In this document: one piece after another, positions 55,165 to 64,000 of the stretch
How the letters are laid out: every line of letters starts with the position of its first letter
How positions within the stretch are numbered: position 1 is the first letter of the stretch
Source of the DNA: Plenodomus lindquistii
Lineage: Eukaryota; Ascomycota; Dothideomycetes; Pleosporales; Leptosphaeriaceae
Reading direction: 5' to 3'
Length of the DNA: 64,000 bases
Assembly: GCA_025504975.1 (NCBI GenBank)
Contig: JANUWI010000012.1
Coordinates: 1,116,001-1,180,000, forward strand
Made by a program: the position numbers and the translations under genes
Notes under the pieces: generated by a model
What the model was told of the DNA's origin: nothing
What the model saw: only the letters and a program-made list of their open reading frames with translations
The model's database searches: none

Positions 55165-55230
55165 GGATCGATTTCATACATTTACCGGATCGCTTTCATA
55201 CGTTTGGTGGATCGATTTCATACGTTTACC
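55165..55230. repeat. Three 22-bp tandem repeats
   Basis: Three units of 22 bp, each starting GGATCG and containing TTTCATAC and TTT, at 55165, 55187 and 55209. Units 1 and 3 differ at one position; unit 2 is more diverged. Non-coding. Confidence 0.95.
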
Positions 55231-56429
55231 GGAACTACTCAGGAGCAGGAGTCTTTATGGAGAAGGGTATTGCACTTTACAGATCTTGGAGGGGGCATTG
55301 GAGTTCATAGATTTCCAATTTCGCGTCGTAACATGCGCCGACCACGCTACGACGTCCACCGGACGGATCGCTGTTGTTATTTCCTTGGTGGATGTTGCAT
55401 TAGGCCACATATTTCTTGCTCCTTTTTTTGCACAGCACGAGTTGAATGGGTTGTGGGGGAGAGGGGGGGGGGGCAAAGCACAATGCTGCGCATTGATCTC
55501 ACCGCAGAATACGTCGACAGCAGCGACGAGATAACGACTTCTCCCACAGAGTTCTTGCAATATGGGAGGATAGAGAAGGGCGGAGCAACAACACCTTCGA
55601 GCAGCACTAAGAGTTTGACGAATGAGTGTTCTTCAGCCTAGTGCTGAGATGTGCTCTTTCTTTCCTTCCCCACCATATATTAATCTGACAATTTTCCCTT
55701 GATCTACTATGAACACGCGATATGAGCGCTGACGCGGTGCATTGCTTCATCTCCAACGGATACAGCGCCCCTCAAGGGCAAATCACACTACGAATATGCA
55801 ACGGCGAACTGGGTGTTCAACGGTTTTCCTGCTCTCAGGTCTGCGGTATCACTGACTCGGTGGTGTGGGTTATGACAGCATATGATGATCAAATTGTCGA
55901 TGAAGAACGCGAGAGCAATAAGATTGGCAACGAATTATGCCATCTTGTCGCCCGGTAGGCTGATGAGACATTGAATATGACCATCGACCGGGCCTACGCC
56001 GCTCGCTCGCCGTGACTGCGCCTTGCTTTCACCCTATATGATCTCATGCAGAGCTTGCACGGCATAATACACTTCTTCATTCGAGATGGGCATTATCGTC
56101 TTCGTATCGACGGCTGACGAGCTGGTGCTTGACTGCCAATTGGGAAGAATGAGGAACAACGTGGATCGAGGCCCAGGGGATATTGGTGTTCTAAGTCAAC
56201 CTGTAAATTCACAGTCTCAGTGCCTAGCTGTGTCAGTCGGGAGGAAATTGGGGTTGTATTTGGGGGTCCACGTACCTTACAAATCGCTGTTCTGCAGGAC
56301 TTGAAGTTGAGGCTTTGATGCTTTGTCATTTGTGAGGCTGTGATCGCATTTCTTCACTATCTCATTTCTCTTCACTGCCTATTGTCTCATATCTGAGCGT
56401 GTCAGTCGTATACATGAGCGCATTTTGGG

Positions 56430-57596
56430 TTACATACGCCGGCTGGATAAAGTTCCTGACATCATCACATACTCGTCCAACGGACATGGAAGACGGGCGA
56501 AATTGAAACCCTTGCCCTGCTCGCTCGGCAGAAAACGTTGCCCAATCTCAGTGTTGAAGTCAAGCGTAGAGTCCTGGCCACGCTTGTACCTTGGTAGATT
56601 GGTATACCACTGAGGGTACGTTCCATACCAACCTTCCACGTTTGCGTCCACGTTCACAGTCATGTACAAATTCTCCACATTATTTGGCTTGTGGATCAGG
56701 AGCACTATATCGAATTCGCGAGGCAAGCCCGACCGTCGGAATTCGTTCTCCTCCAGCGTCCAGATAGCGACGGCATCTTCGACGTCGTGTTCACGACCAA
56801 GCGGGCTCCGTTTAGATCGCAGACTTCCTTGGATACTCATCATGTGGAAGACTTTGTAGCTTGCTTTCATACCGAAAGCAGGGTTTAAGCTCGCCGCGAT
56901 AGGTGCTTGTGATACCCCCAACGAGCCTGATAAGCTGAAATTCCACTGGAGATCCTCTGGTGAGACGGCGCAGGACATTACTACCGGCGCATGCTTCAAG
57001 ATCCGAGGATGGGAGATAGGAGGTTGGTTTCGTGGGTTTTCCACAGCTGCCGACGAATTATCGTCGCCAAATACGCAGACTCCAATCTCAGCACTCTTGA
57101 AACGATGTGATCCGGGATCATGAGGGTGAAAGACAAAGCGGACGGAGACGAAGTAGATGTTGTCAACAACATGTTCATGAAGCGCGAAGGAGTCGTAGTA
57201 GCCATGTTGCAGGCGATTGACGTGTGCAGAGATGAAGGCTTTGCCTGGAAGATTGCGTTCGTACAGACATCGCTGATGAGTCTGCAGGCGCTTTTTGGGA
57301 GCGTTGTGGTCTTCTGCCGGAGCATCAACAGATCCTCTGCGTTTCTGTCGAGGGAGATGTGATGTTTGCTGAGGTGCTCTTTCACCTTGCCCTCCTCCAC
57401 GGAGACCCAGAAGTAAGGAATTTTTGGTCAATCATGAACTCTGCAGGTGGTGAAGGTATATTGCTCCGCTACCTGTATATACTTTGCTGGATGCACTTTC
57501 GATGTTTGGTGGTTGAAATGACGCAGGGTCAGGCCTGTAGACCAGTGAATTCGGTGGGTATGGTATCAATGCGTGAAGTACAAATTGATTGTCCAT
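56430..57596 (-). pseudogene. Conserved hypothetical gene broken by frame shifts
   Basis: The minus strand encodes a protein-like series in two alternating frames. From the ATG at 57596 it reads MDNQFVLHALIPYPP...YRPDPASFQPP...YTGSGAIYLHHLQ, then a stop at 57432. From about 57425 to 57245 a second frame reads PYFWVSVEEGKVKEHLSKHH...LISDVCTNAIFQ. Then the first frame resumes as GKAFISAHVNRLQHGYYDSF and continues to 56430 (TLEENEFRRSGLPREFDIVLL, ending GTLSSRRM). The switch at 57245-57243 looks like a single lost base at CAGGC. No intron of normal size bridges either switch. I recognise the style of a common filamentous-fungal hypothetical protein but no function. Sequence error is the alternative to real decay. 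Confidence 0.6.
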
Positions 57597-58149
57597 ACGT
57601 GATGCTGTTGTATATAAATAGGTGTATGGGCAGTGTCTGTGAACTAGGGGGCCATGAGGCTGACACCGTGTCCAGGTGCAACAATGGAGGTACAGGATGC
57701 CTCCGAAAGTAATTGTAGCATATTTGACACGACTTTGCCTGCTCTCGAAGGTCTGTCTAAGACAAGCGTGGCGCACTCATGCTTCACTTATAGCGGAGGC
57801 TGACATGCAGGCTTTAACGTCTAACGAACGTCAAGTGCTCATACGAGCTTGATAGACTCGAGTAACTTTAACGTCAACATGAGGAGTGTGCATCCATGGA
57901 GGACTTAACGGTAGCGATAGCTGGTTGCAGGTGGTGTGGTGTGGTGTCAGCAAGATGCTGCTTATCGGCATGTGGCGTTATCGCAGAGCAAACCCCGCAA
58001 TGTCCCCAAAATGGTGAAGCCTGAGGGCGGTCGGTTCCGATGTCCAGAGCTGTGGGGCGTGGTATGCTGTTGATGTAGGATAAGCAGAGCACCACAGCTG
58101 AAGGGCATCAATATTATTATTTCTTGGCTGACTGAAGGTGTTTGACACG
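57597..58149 (+). promoter_or_regulatory. Urease promoter region with GATA-type sites
   Basis: Three HGATAR-type sites lie 170-240 bp before the urease ATG: CGATAG at 57915-57920, and CGATAA on the minus strand at 57962-57967 and 57978-57983. A further GGATAAG lies near 58077-58083. Such sites are bound by AreA/NIT2-class nitrogen regulators. That they work here is inference; the motif is short and common. Confidence 0.45.
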
Positions 58150-60978
58150 ATGCAGTTGTGCCCCAAGGAGGTGCGACGGTGGCTCATCCCCCTGTGCGAT
58201 TGTCTCGGCTGATTATTGCGTAACAGCTCGACAAGCTCGTCATATCCCAGCTCGGCCTGCTCGCGCAACGTCGACTGGCGCGGGGAGTCAAGTTGAATCA
58301 CTCCGAAGCCACTGTAAGGGACGGTGATTGACAGCAAGGAGTAAAGACTGACTCGGCCAGGCCTTGATTGCGAACAACCTGCAAGAGGTACAGCAGTGAC
58401 ACGCACGTGCATCTCTCATCGCCCGCTGAACGCGCACAGCTCATTCGAGATGGAAACCACTCGGTGGCCGACCTCATGGCCATTGGCACGACCATGCTGG
58501 GTCGCCGCCATGTCCAGCCTGAAGTCGTCGCCTCCCTCTCTGCCCTGATGGTTGAGGGCACGTTTCCCACGGGCACATATCTCGTCACCGTTCATCATCC
58601 TATCGCTTCCGATGATGGCGATCTCGCAAAGGCCCTCTATGGATCTTTCCTGCCTATTCCCTCAAACGACATGTTCCCCCTCCATGATGCTAGCGTCTAT
58701 GAATTCGAGAAGCAACCAGGTGCGGTTGTTGCAGTCAAAGGCGAGGCGGGCACTATTAAGCTCAACGAGGGACGCAAGAGGATCAAACTCAGGGTCAAGA
58801 GCATGGGAGACCGCCCTATACAAGTACGTTGAAGGCACTCCCTGCTCGGCTTGACTGCTAACAGGAAACTTTTAGGTGGGCTCACACTACCACTTCATCG
58901 AGACCAACCCCCAGCTTCAATTCGATCGCATACGCGCCCATGGCTATAGACTAGATATCCCCGCGGGTACATCAGTACGCTTCGAGCCGGGTGACACCAA
59001 GACTGTGACGCTGGTCAAGATTGCAGGCCATCAAGTCATCAAAGGCGGCAACAAAATTGCCACAGGTAACATCGAAGACTTGTCAGTTGCGTCGAGCATC
59101 GTCGAGAAACTCAAGGCCGGCGGTTTTCTCCATGAGCCAGAGCCTGCCGGTGATGCGGCGCACATTGACATTTGTACCATGGAGCGTAACACATACATCA
59201 GCATGTTTGGACCTACCACCGGCGACAAGATTAGACTGGGTGCTACCGATCTATGGATTAAAGTCGAAAAGGACATGACCAAGTATGGCGACGAGTGTGC
59301 GTTTGGTGGCGGCAAGACCTTGCGAGAGGGTATGGGTCAGGCCGGCGGTCGATCCGACAAGGACGTCCTGGACACGGTCATCACAAACGCTCTCATCATC
59401 GACTGGACAGGCATATTCAAAGCTGATATCGGTATCAAAGACGGCATCATCGTTGGTATAGGCAAAGCAGGCAATCCAGATGTCATGGACGGTGTCCACC
59501 CTGACCTGGTTGTGGGATCATGCACAGATGTTATTGCGGGAGAGCACAAGATTGTGACCGCAGGAGGCTTCGACAGTCACATCCACTTCATATGCCCACA
59601 GCAAGCGCAAGAAGCCATTGCCTCTGGAATCACGACTATGCTAGGTGGTGGTACTGGACCGAGGTACGTATTCGTGAGCACAGTCTTGGGGCTTTGCTGA
59701 TGATCCCAGTACCGGTACCAATGCAACGACGTGTACGCCTGGAGCAACACACATCAAGCAAATGCTACAAGCCATTGATACCCTCCCATTGAATTATGGT
59801 ATTACTGGTAAGGGTAATGACTCGGACCTGGAACCTCTTCGGCAGCAAGCAGAGGCCGGTGTGTGTGGTCTTAAATTGCACGAGGATTGGGGAAGTACCC
59901 CAGCAGCCATTGATGCATGCCTGACGGTCTGCGACGAATACGACATACAGACACTTATCCATACCGACACACTCAACGAATCTGGGTTCGTGGAGCAAAC
60001 GATTGATGCGATCAACGGCCGCGCGATTCACACTTATCACACTGAGGGCGCAGGTGGTGGTCACGCGCCAGACATTATCAGTGTTGTTGAGCACGACTAC
60101 GTGATGCCTTCATCCACCAACCCTACCAGGCCGTATACTCGCAACACACTAGACGAGCATCTCGATATGTTGATGGTCTGCCACCACCTTTCGCGCAACA
60201 TTCCCGAGGACGTGGCGTTTGCCGAGTCACGTATTCGCGGAGAGACCATTGCGGCCGAAGATGTCCTTCACGACCTCGGCGCTATATCCATGATGTCGTC
60301 TGATTCTCAAGCCATGGGTCGCTGTGGTGAAGTCATTCTACGAACATGGAATACAGCTCACAAGAACAAAATCCAGCGCGGAACGCTCAAAGAGGATGAA
60401 GGTACCGATGCTGATAACTTCAGGGTAAAGAGGTATATCAGCAAGTACACCATCAATCCAGCGATTGCGCAAGGCATGGGCCATATCATTGGCAGCGTTG
60501 AAGTCGGCAAGGTGGCAGACTTGGTTCTCTGGACACCAAGGAACTTTGGCACGAAGCCATCACTAATCGTGAAGAATGGTTGGTGTGCGTGGGCACAAAT
60601 GGTACTTGCACTTCCCCTCGCTTTGAGATAACGGTACACATTACTAACACCACCCAGGGTGACCCCAACGCGTCCATCCCCACGGTAGAGCCCATAATGA
60701 TGCGCCCCATGTTTGCGCCCATGGTGCCCTCGTCCAGCATAACATTCGTGTCCCAAGCATCCATTGATTCTGGCAAGATTGCTTCGTACGGACTCAGGAA
60801 GCGCGTTGAAGCCGTCAAGAATTGCAGAAAGATTGGCAAGAGGGATATGAAGTTTAATGACACGATGCCGAAGATGGAGGTTGATCCGGAGAGGTATACG
60901 GTCAAGGCGGATGGGATGGTGTGTACGGCGGAGCCGGCGGAGAGTTTACCGTTGACGCAGCAGTTTTTTGTTTATTAG
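58150..60978 (+). CDS. ure1: Urease (fused alpha-beta-gamma chain)
   Basis: Seven exons: 58150-58170, 58227-58313, 58361-58387, 58440-58823, 58876-59663, 59710-60601 and 60658-60978; introns 46-56 bp. The product has 839 residues, as in plant and fungal ureases. The first three tiny exons restore the gamma-chain start [20 protein letters not shown]. Next come the gamma and beta regions ([22 protein letters not shown]) and the alpha catalytic part. Nickel-site features are clear: HIHFICPQQ, carbamylated K491 in [10 protein letters not shown] (jack bean K490), [25 protein letters not shown], the flap [20 protein letters not shown] and SSDSQAMGR. It hydrolyses urea to ammonia and carbamate in the cytosol, needing separate accessory proteins for nickel insertion, none of which is in the window. 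Confidence 0.98.
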
Positions 60979-61838
60979 GTGGGAGGGGAAGTGGATATGT
61001 GTGGGTGAGATGTGGGTAGGACGTAGAGTGTGATATAAGCGGACGAGCCTACAAATCTATGAAGCCAATGTAGAGGAACTGTAGTGAAGAGATTGAGAGA
61101 TTGATTCGTCTTGCTTGGTGTTTCAGATTGGACTTGTTCCTGCAGGAACTTGATGAACCTCATACCTGACTGACGAGCGCTGGAAATTGACAAGTCTGGG
61201 CAGCCATGCGCGGGGGACGCGCCCAAGGTCGGCATGTGCAACCGAGTACAGCGCTGTCTTGGGCGGTGGTGCGCTGCTCCAAGGGCGGGCAGGCACCGAT
61301 AAGCCTGTGTGCAATGACGGCCAACCCAACTTCAGGGTGCAAAGGGTACCGCAAACAGGTGCTGCAGTGTGCACACACACATGACGCTTCAATCAATCCT
61401 CAGAAGATAGGCATGCCGATATGTGATGGAGCAGACGGCACATGGTCAAGATGATGCAACAGCAATGCTCATGAGGCAGACTGCAGCCAACCCCAAAGCT
61501 GGCAATTGCCCGCGTGCCATTGTAGCTTGACAGGGCGTGCCAAAGGCCGGCAGCGTACACAAGCAGGCGCCGTATCTTGGGGCAATTGCCAGGCCGTGGT
61601 GCGCAGTCATGGGCACGAGCCGCCCAGAAAACGGGCAGTCGCTTGGACAAGCCCGCCTGTCACATAACGCGGCTGGCCCCCAACCCCCCCGAAAAGTTTG
61701 GCGCTCCCTCCCCCCCCCCCCCAGCTCCTGTTGCCCTGCCCTCGCCTTCGCCTCACCACCACAACCGCCCCAAACCGCGCGCCACTCCACGCACACTACC
61801 GCCCACGCACACTACCGCCCACGCACCCCGCCCACACC
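60979..61838. other. Intergenic, upstream region of the HMG-box gene
   Basis: About 860 bp. The left part is the urease 3' flank. The right part is C-rich, with a 13-base C run (61710-61722) and a 16-bp tandem repeat just before the HMG-box start. No gene seen. Confidence 0.55.
61788..61832. repeat. 16-bp tandem repeat in the HMG-box 5' leader
   Basis: The unit CACGCACACTACCGCC occurs twice in tandem (61788-61803 and 61804-61819), followed by a partial third unit CACGCACCCCGCC. It ends within about 10 bp of the HMG-box ATG, so it is probably transcribed. Confidence 0.92.
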
Positions 61839-63373
61839 ATGGCCCCCAAACAGAAGCGCGAAGACACGGGCGAGTTGATGGTGTCGATTGAGCAGTACAC
61901 CAAGACGCGCGATTCGGTAAGTGCTTTTCCTGTGTCTCGTCTACGGTGCTGCGCTGCGCTGCGCTGCGACGCGCTTGCTCTCCACTTGTCGTGTCGCGCA
62001 ATGGCACCGCGCTCGCCGGCCCAGCGCGCGTTATCGCACCACCCCGGCGACTCTATTGTCTCGAGCTCGCACCGTCTGGGTCGCCTCAGCTCCGCGACCC
62101 AGCAATGGCAGTTCCGCATACTGCCCGTCCTGCGCTGCTGCCAAAGCCTACTTGCGCGTCGCGCCATGGCGCAACCACCTCAGACGACACAACACACGCT
62201 CACTCGTACCCGCAGGTCATTGTCGCTCTCAGCAACCTCCAGGGCGGCCTCACCCACGTCCAGAATGGCCTCAACGACCTGCTGCGCGCATACATGCAGC
62301 ACACCTCATCCATCCTCGCCGGGGAAGATGGCGACCTCGAGAAGCTCCAGATCCCCTCGTCCGTCGCAGCGGCCGCAACCACCGCCATGGACGCTGCAGC
62401 CGTCGCGTCCAACGGCTTAGGACAGGCCATCGCCAGCCAGGCCGCCTCTTCCACCGCCGCCGCCGCCGCTGGCCCAGACAAGGGCAAGAAGCGCAAGCGC
62501 GAGAAGAAGATCCGCGACCCCGATGCGCCCAAGAAGCCGCTCACAGCCGCCTTCCTGTATGCCCAGAACGCGCGCCAGATTGTCAAGCGCGACCTCGAGT
62601 TGGCGCTGGCACCGGGCGCCACCATTGAGAAGAACGCCGTCCAGATTGAAGTGAACAAGCGATGGAATGAGCTGTCCGACGAGGAGAAGGAGGTGAGTCT
62701 TCGTACATGAATTCGCCGACACCAACAAACTAACATTCAACAGCAATGGAAGGCCTCGTACCGCAACTCAATGGAGGAGTGGAAGGTCGAAATGGCCGAG
62801 TACATCGCCAAAAAGGGCGGCAACGCTGCAGCTATCCACGACGAAGCCGAAGCCTCTGACGAAGGCGAAGGCGAAGCAGAAGTTGAAGCCGACGCCGGTG
62901 CCATTGACTCGGACGACTCGGACGATGAGGAAGAGCCTGCCGCCAAAGCTCCCTCCCCACCAGCAAAGACACCACGCAAGCGCCAGAAGATCGCCGCCGC
63001 ACCCGTCACCAACGGCAATACCAACTCGCTCCCTGTCCCCATTGCCCCAGCCGCAACTACAACTCCCATCCCCTTGCCACCAACGTCTCGTCCAGCCGTG
63101 GTCATCCCACCCCCCAGCACCACCGCCGCCGTCGCTGAAAGCCCAGCCAAGAAGGAGAAGAAGAAGCGAGCCGCGCCACAACCCATCGCCCCTGCGCCAT
63201 CCTCCCCAGTTCCCGAAGCCAACGTCGAAGAGGCCGCCGGCAAGAAGAAGAACAAGTCTGGCCGCAGCACACGAGGCACCGAAGCCGAGATTGACAAGGA
63301 GAATGCGGCCGCTGCGCCCAAGGAGAAGAAGCGCGATCGTTCTAAGAGGAAGAGTGAGGCTGCTTCTACCTAA
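61839..63373 (+). CDS. HMG-box DNA-binding protein
   Basis: Three exons (61839-61916, 62216-62692, 62744-63373; introns 299 and 51 bp) give 394 residues. After a short start (MAPKQKREDTGELMVSIEQY) comes a helical region (VIVALSNLQGGLTHVQNGL), an Ala-rich stretch and a basic patch (GKKRKREKKIRD). The HMG box spans about 126-208: DPDAPKKPLTAAFLYAQNAR, then NKRWNELSDEEKEQWKASYR, split by the second intron. The C-terminal half alternates acidic and Lys/Pro/Ala-rich stretches. The layout resembles fungal chromatin-associated HMG proteins such as Nhp10 or Hmo1, but the sequence does not decide between them. Nuclear location is expected. The 299-bp first intron is the longest confident one in the window. 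Confidence 0.88.
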
Positions 63374-64000
63374 GCCCCTCTGGCTGTTTTCCTTTTCCTG
63401 TTCTCCCATGTTCACCGTTATCCAAACTTCACGTGTGAGGTCGAGCGCACGCTGATACCTGGTGGTTTCAAGTGAGTGTCTTTCGAGATGGCGATGAGCG
63501 TTAACAGTTTTTCTATTGTTAGATGAGGAGACGAATGTCAGGTTCCGCACGCCTGTGCCCTTTCCGCTCGGTGTGAAGGATCGGAATAAGGCGCTAAAGC
63601 GTGTGGATAAGGGGCTGCATGGTGTGGAAAAGAGGAGGTGAGGCTTACTCGGTGTGTTTCGATATTCAATGTTTGCGATATGACGCGTCTACTTTGCTGT
63701 TATCGGTCGGTGGACAATTGTCCTCGAGTTTTCCTTTTTGTCGCAGTGTGAGCGACCGCTGTGCAAAGTCAGATTCTATGGGGTTCTAGGGTTCATAGTC
63801 AATTCGAGTTTGGGAAATGCGCAATCGGGCGTATGGGGATCCAGTTTGCCTTGCCATGTACAATGTCAATGCTATGATTCAAGGTCAATTCGTGTCTTGC
63901 AAAGTGGTTTAGTGAAGGGTTCGACATGCGTCTGACAGAGGACACGCTCTTGTCCTCGAGCCACCAGCTGCACAAACGAAGCCCGGGAACAGGTGGTGTC
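63374..64000. other. 3' flank of the HMG-box gene to window edge
   Basis: About 630 bp with only short frames of no recognised content, probably the HMG-box 3' UTR and intergenic DNA. A gene starting beyond the edge cannot be seen. Confidence 0.55.

Larger units (their letters stand above)
54776..56429. other. Intergenic with direct and tandem repeats
   Basis: About 1.65 kb after the zinc-finger gene. It contains a 49-bp direct repeat pair, three 22-bp tandem units and an 11-base G run (55463-55473). Short frames, such as 55722-55958 (78 residues), have no recognisable content. Confidence 0.55.

Noticed and set aside
55165..55230. Tandem 22-bp units as a CRISPR array
   Set aside because: The units are directly adjacent without unique spacers, and the genome is eukaryotic.
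62737..63550. Open frames of 194-260 codons antisense to the HMG-box gene
   Set aside because: They mirror the Ala/Pro/Lys-rich codons of the real gene, giving Gly/Ala/Ser/Phe runs. They have no independent support.

Overview
The window looks like an ordinary stretch of a filamentous ascomycete (Pezizomycotina) nuclear chromosome. The evidence is about twenty protein genes on both strands, most split by short GT-AG introns (roughly 46-60 bp, often with a CTAAC/CTGAC branch point), plus a fungal gene repertoire: a Kin4-type kinase, a GH31 alpha-glucosidase, a cutinase, a HET-domain protein, scytalone dehydratase (DHN melanin), an AbaA-type TEA factor, Mrd1, urease and an LC8 dynein light chain. 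A melanised, plant-associated Dothideomycete is a reasonable guess, but the class is inference. I see no rRNA, tRNA, CRISPR, virus or intact transposon.

Layout. 0.9-4.4 kb (-): Kin4-like kinase with a long repeat-rich 5' region. 6.1-9.3 kb: a divergent redox pair, a Rieske/AIF-type oxidoreductase (-) and a PrxQ-like peroxiredoxin (+) whose last 23 codons are out of frame. 9.9-17.5 kb: an unknown one-pass membrane protein, a secreted alpha-glucosidase and a glycine-zipper protein. 17.5-20.9 kb is the longest gene-free stretch. 20.9-26.3 kb: cutinase, UNC93-like transporter, Nit2-type amidase. 26.3-35.5 kb has an accessory flavour: a P450, a decayed HET fragment, a HET-domain gene with a frame problem at one splice junction, and scytalone dehydratase. 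37.5-52.5 kb is the conserved core: Csx1/Nam8-type RNA-binding protein, an unknown 759-residue protein, a zinc-ribbon protein, LC8 dynein light chain, Mrd1 and an AbaA-type factor. 52.5-57.6 kb is sparse and repeat-bearing, with a three-finger C2H2 protein and a frame-broken conserved gene. 58.1-63.4 kb: urease and an HMG-box protein.

How the genes relate. Most neighbours are functionally unrelated housekeeping genes. Possible links are the divergent redox pair at 6-9 kb, the divergent LC8/Mrd1 pair sharing a 334-bp intergenic region, and GATA-type sites in front of urease that fit nitrogen-regulated expression. Scytalone dehydratase stands alone, without a polyketide synthase or reductase beside it.

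Exon coordinates were worked out by hand from splice motifs and reading phase, without transcript data. I did not find a convincing undescribed multi-gene system. The most useful oddities are the apparent one-base frame breaks in accessory genes, the HET relic beside an intact-looking HET gene, the unresolved 3' end of the Csx1-like gene, a GC-AG intron, a triple tandem splice acceptor, and an LC8 gene split by six introns that is easy to miss.
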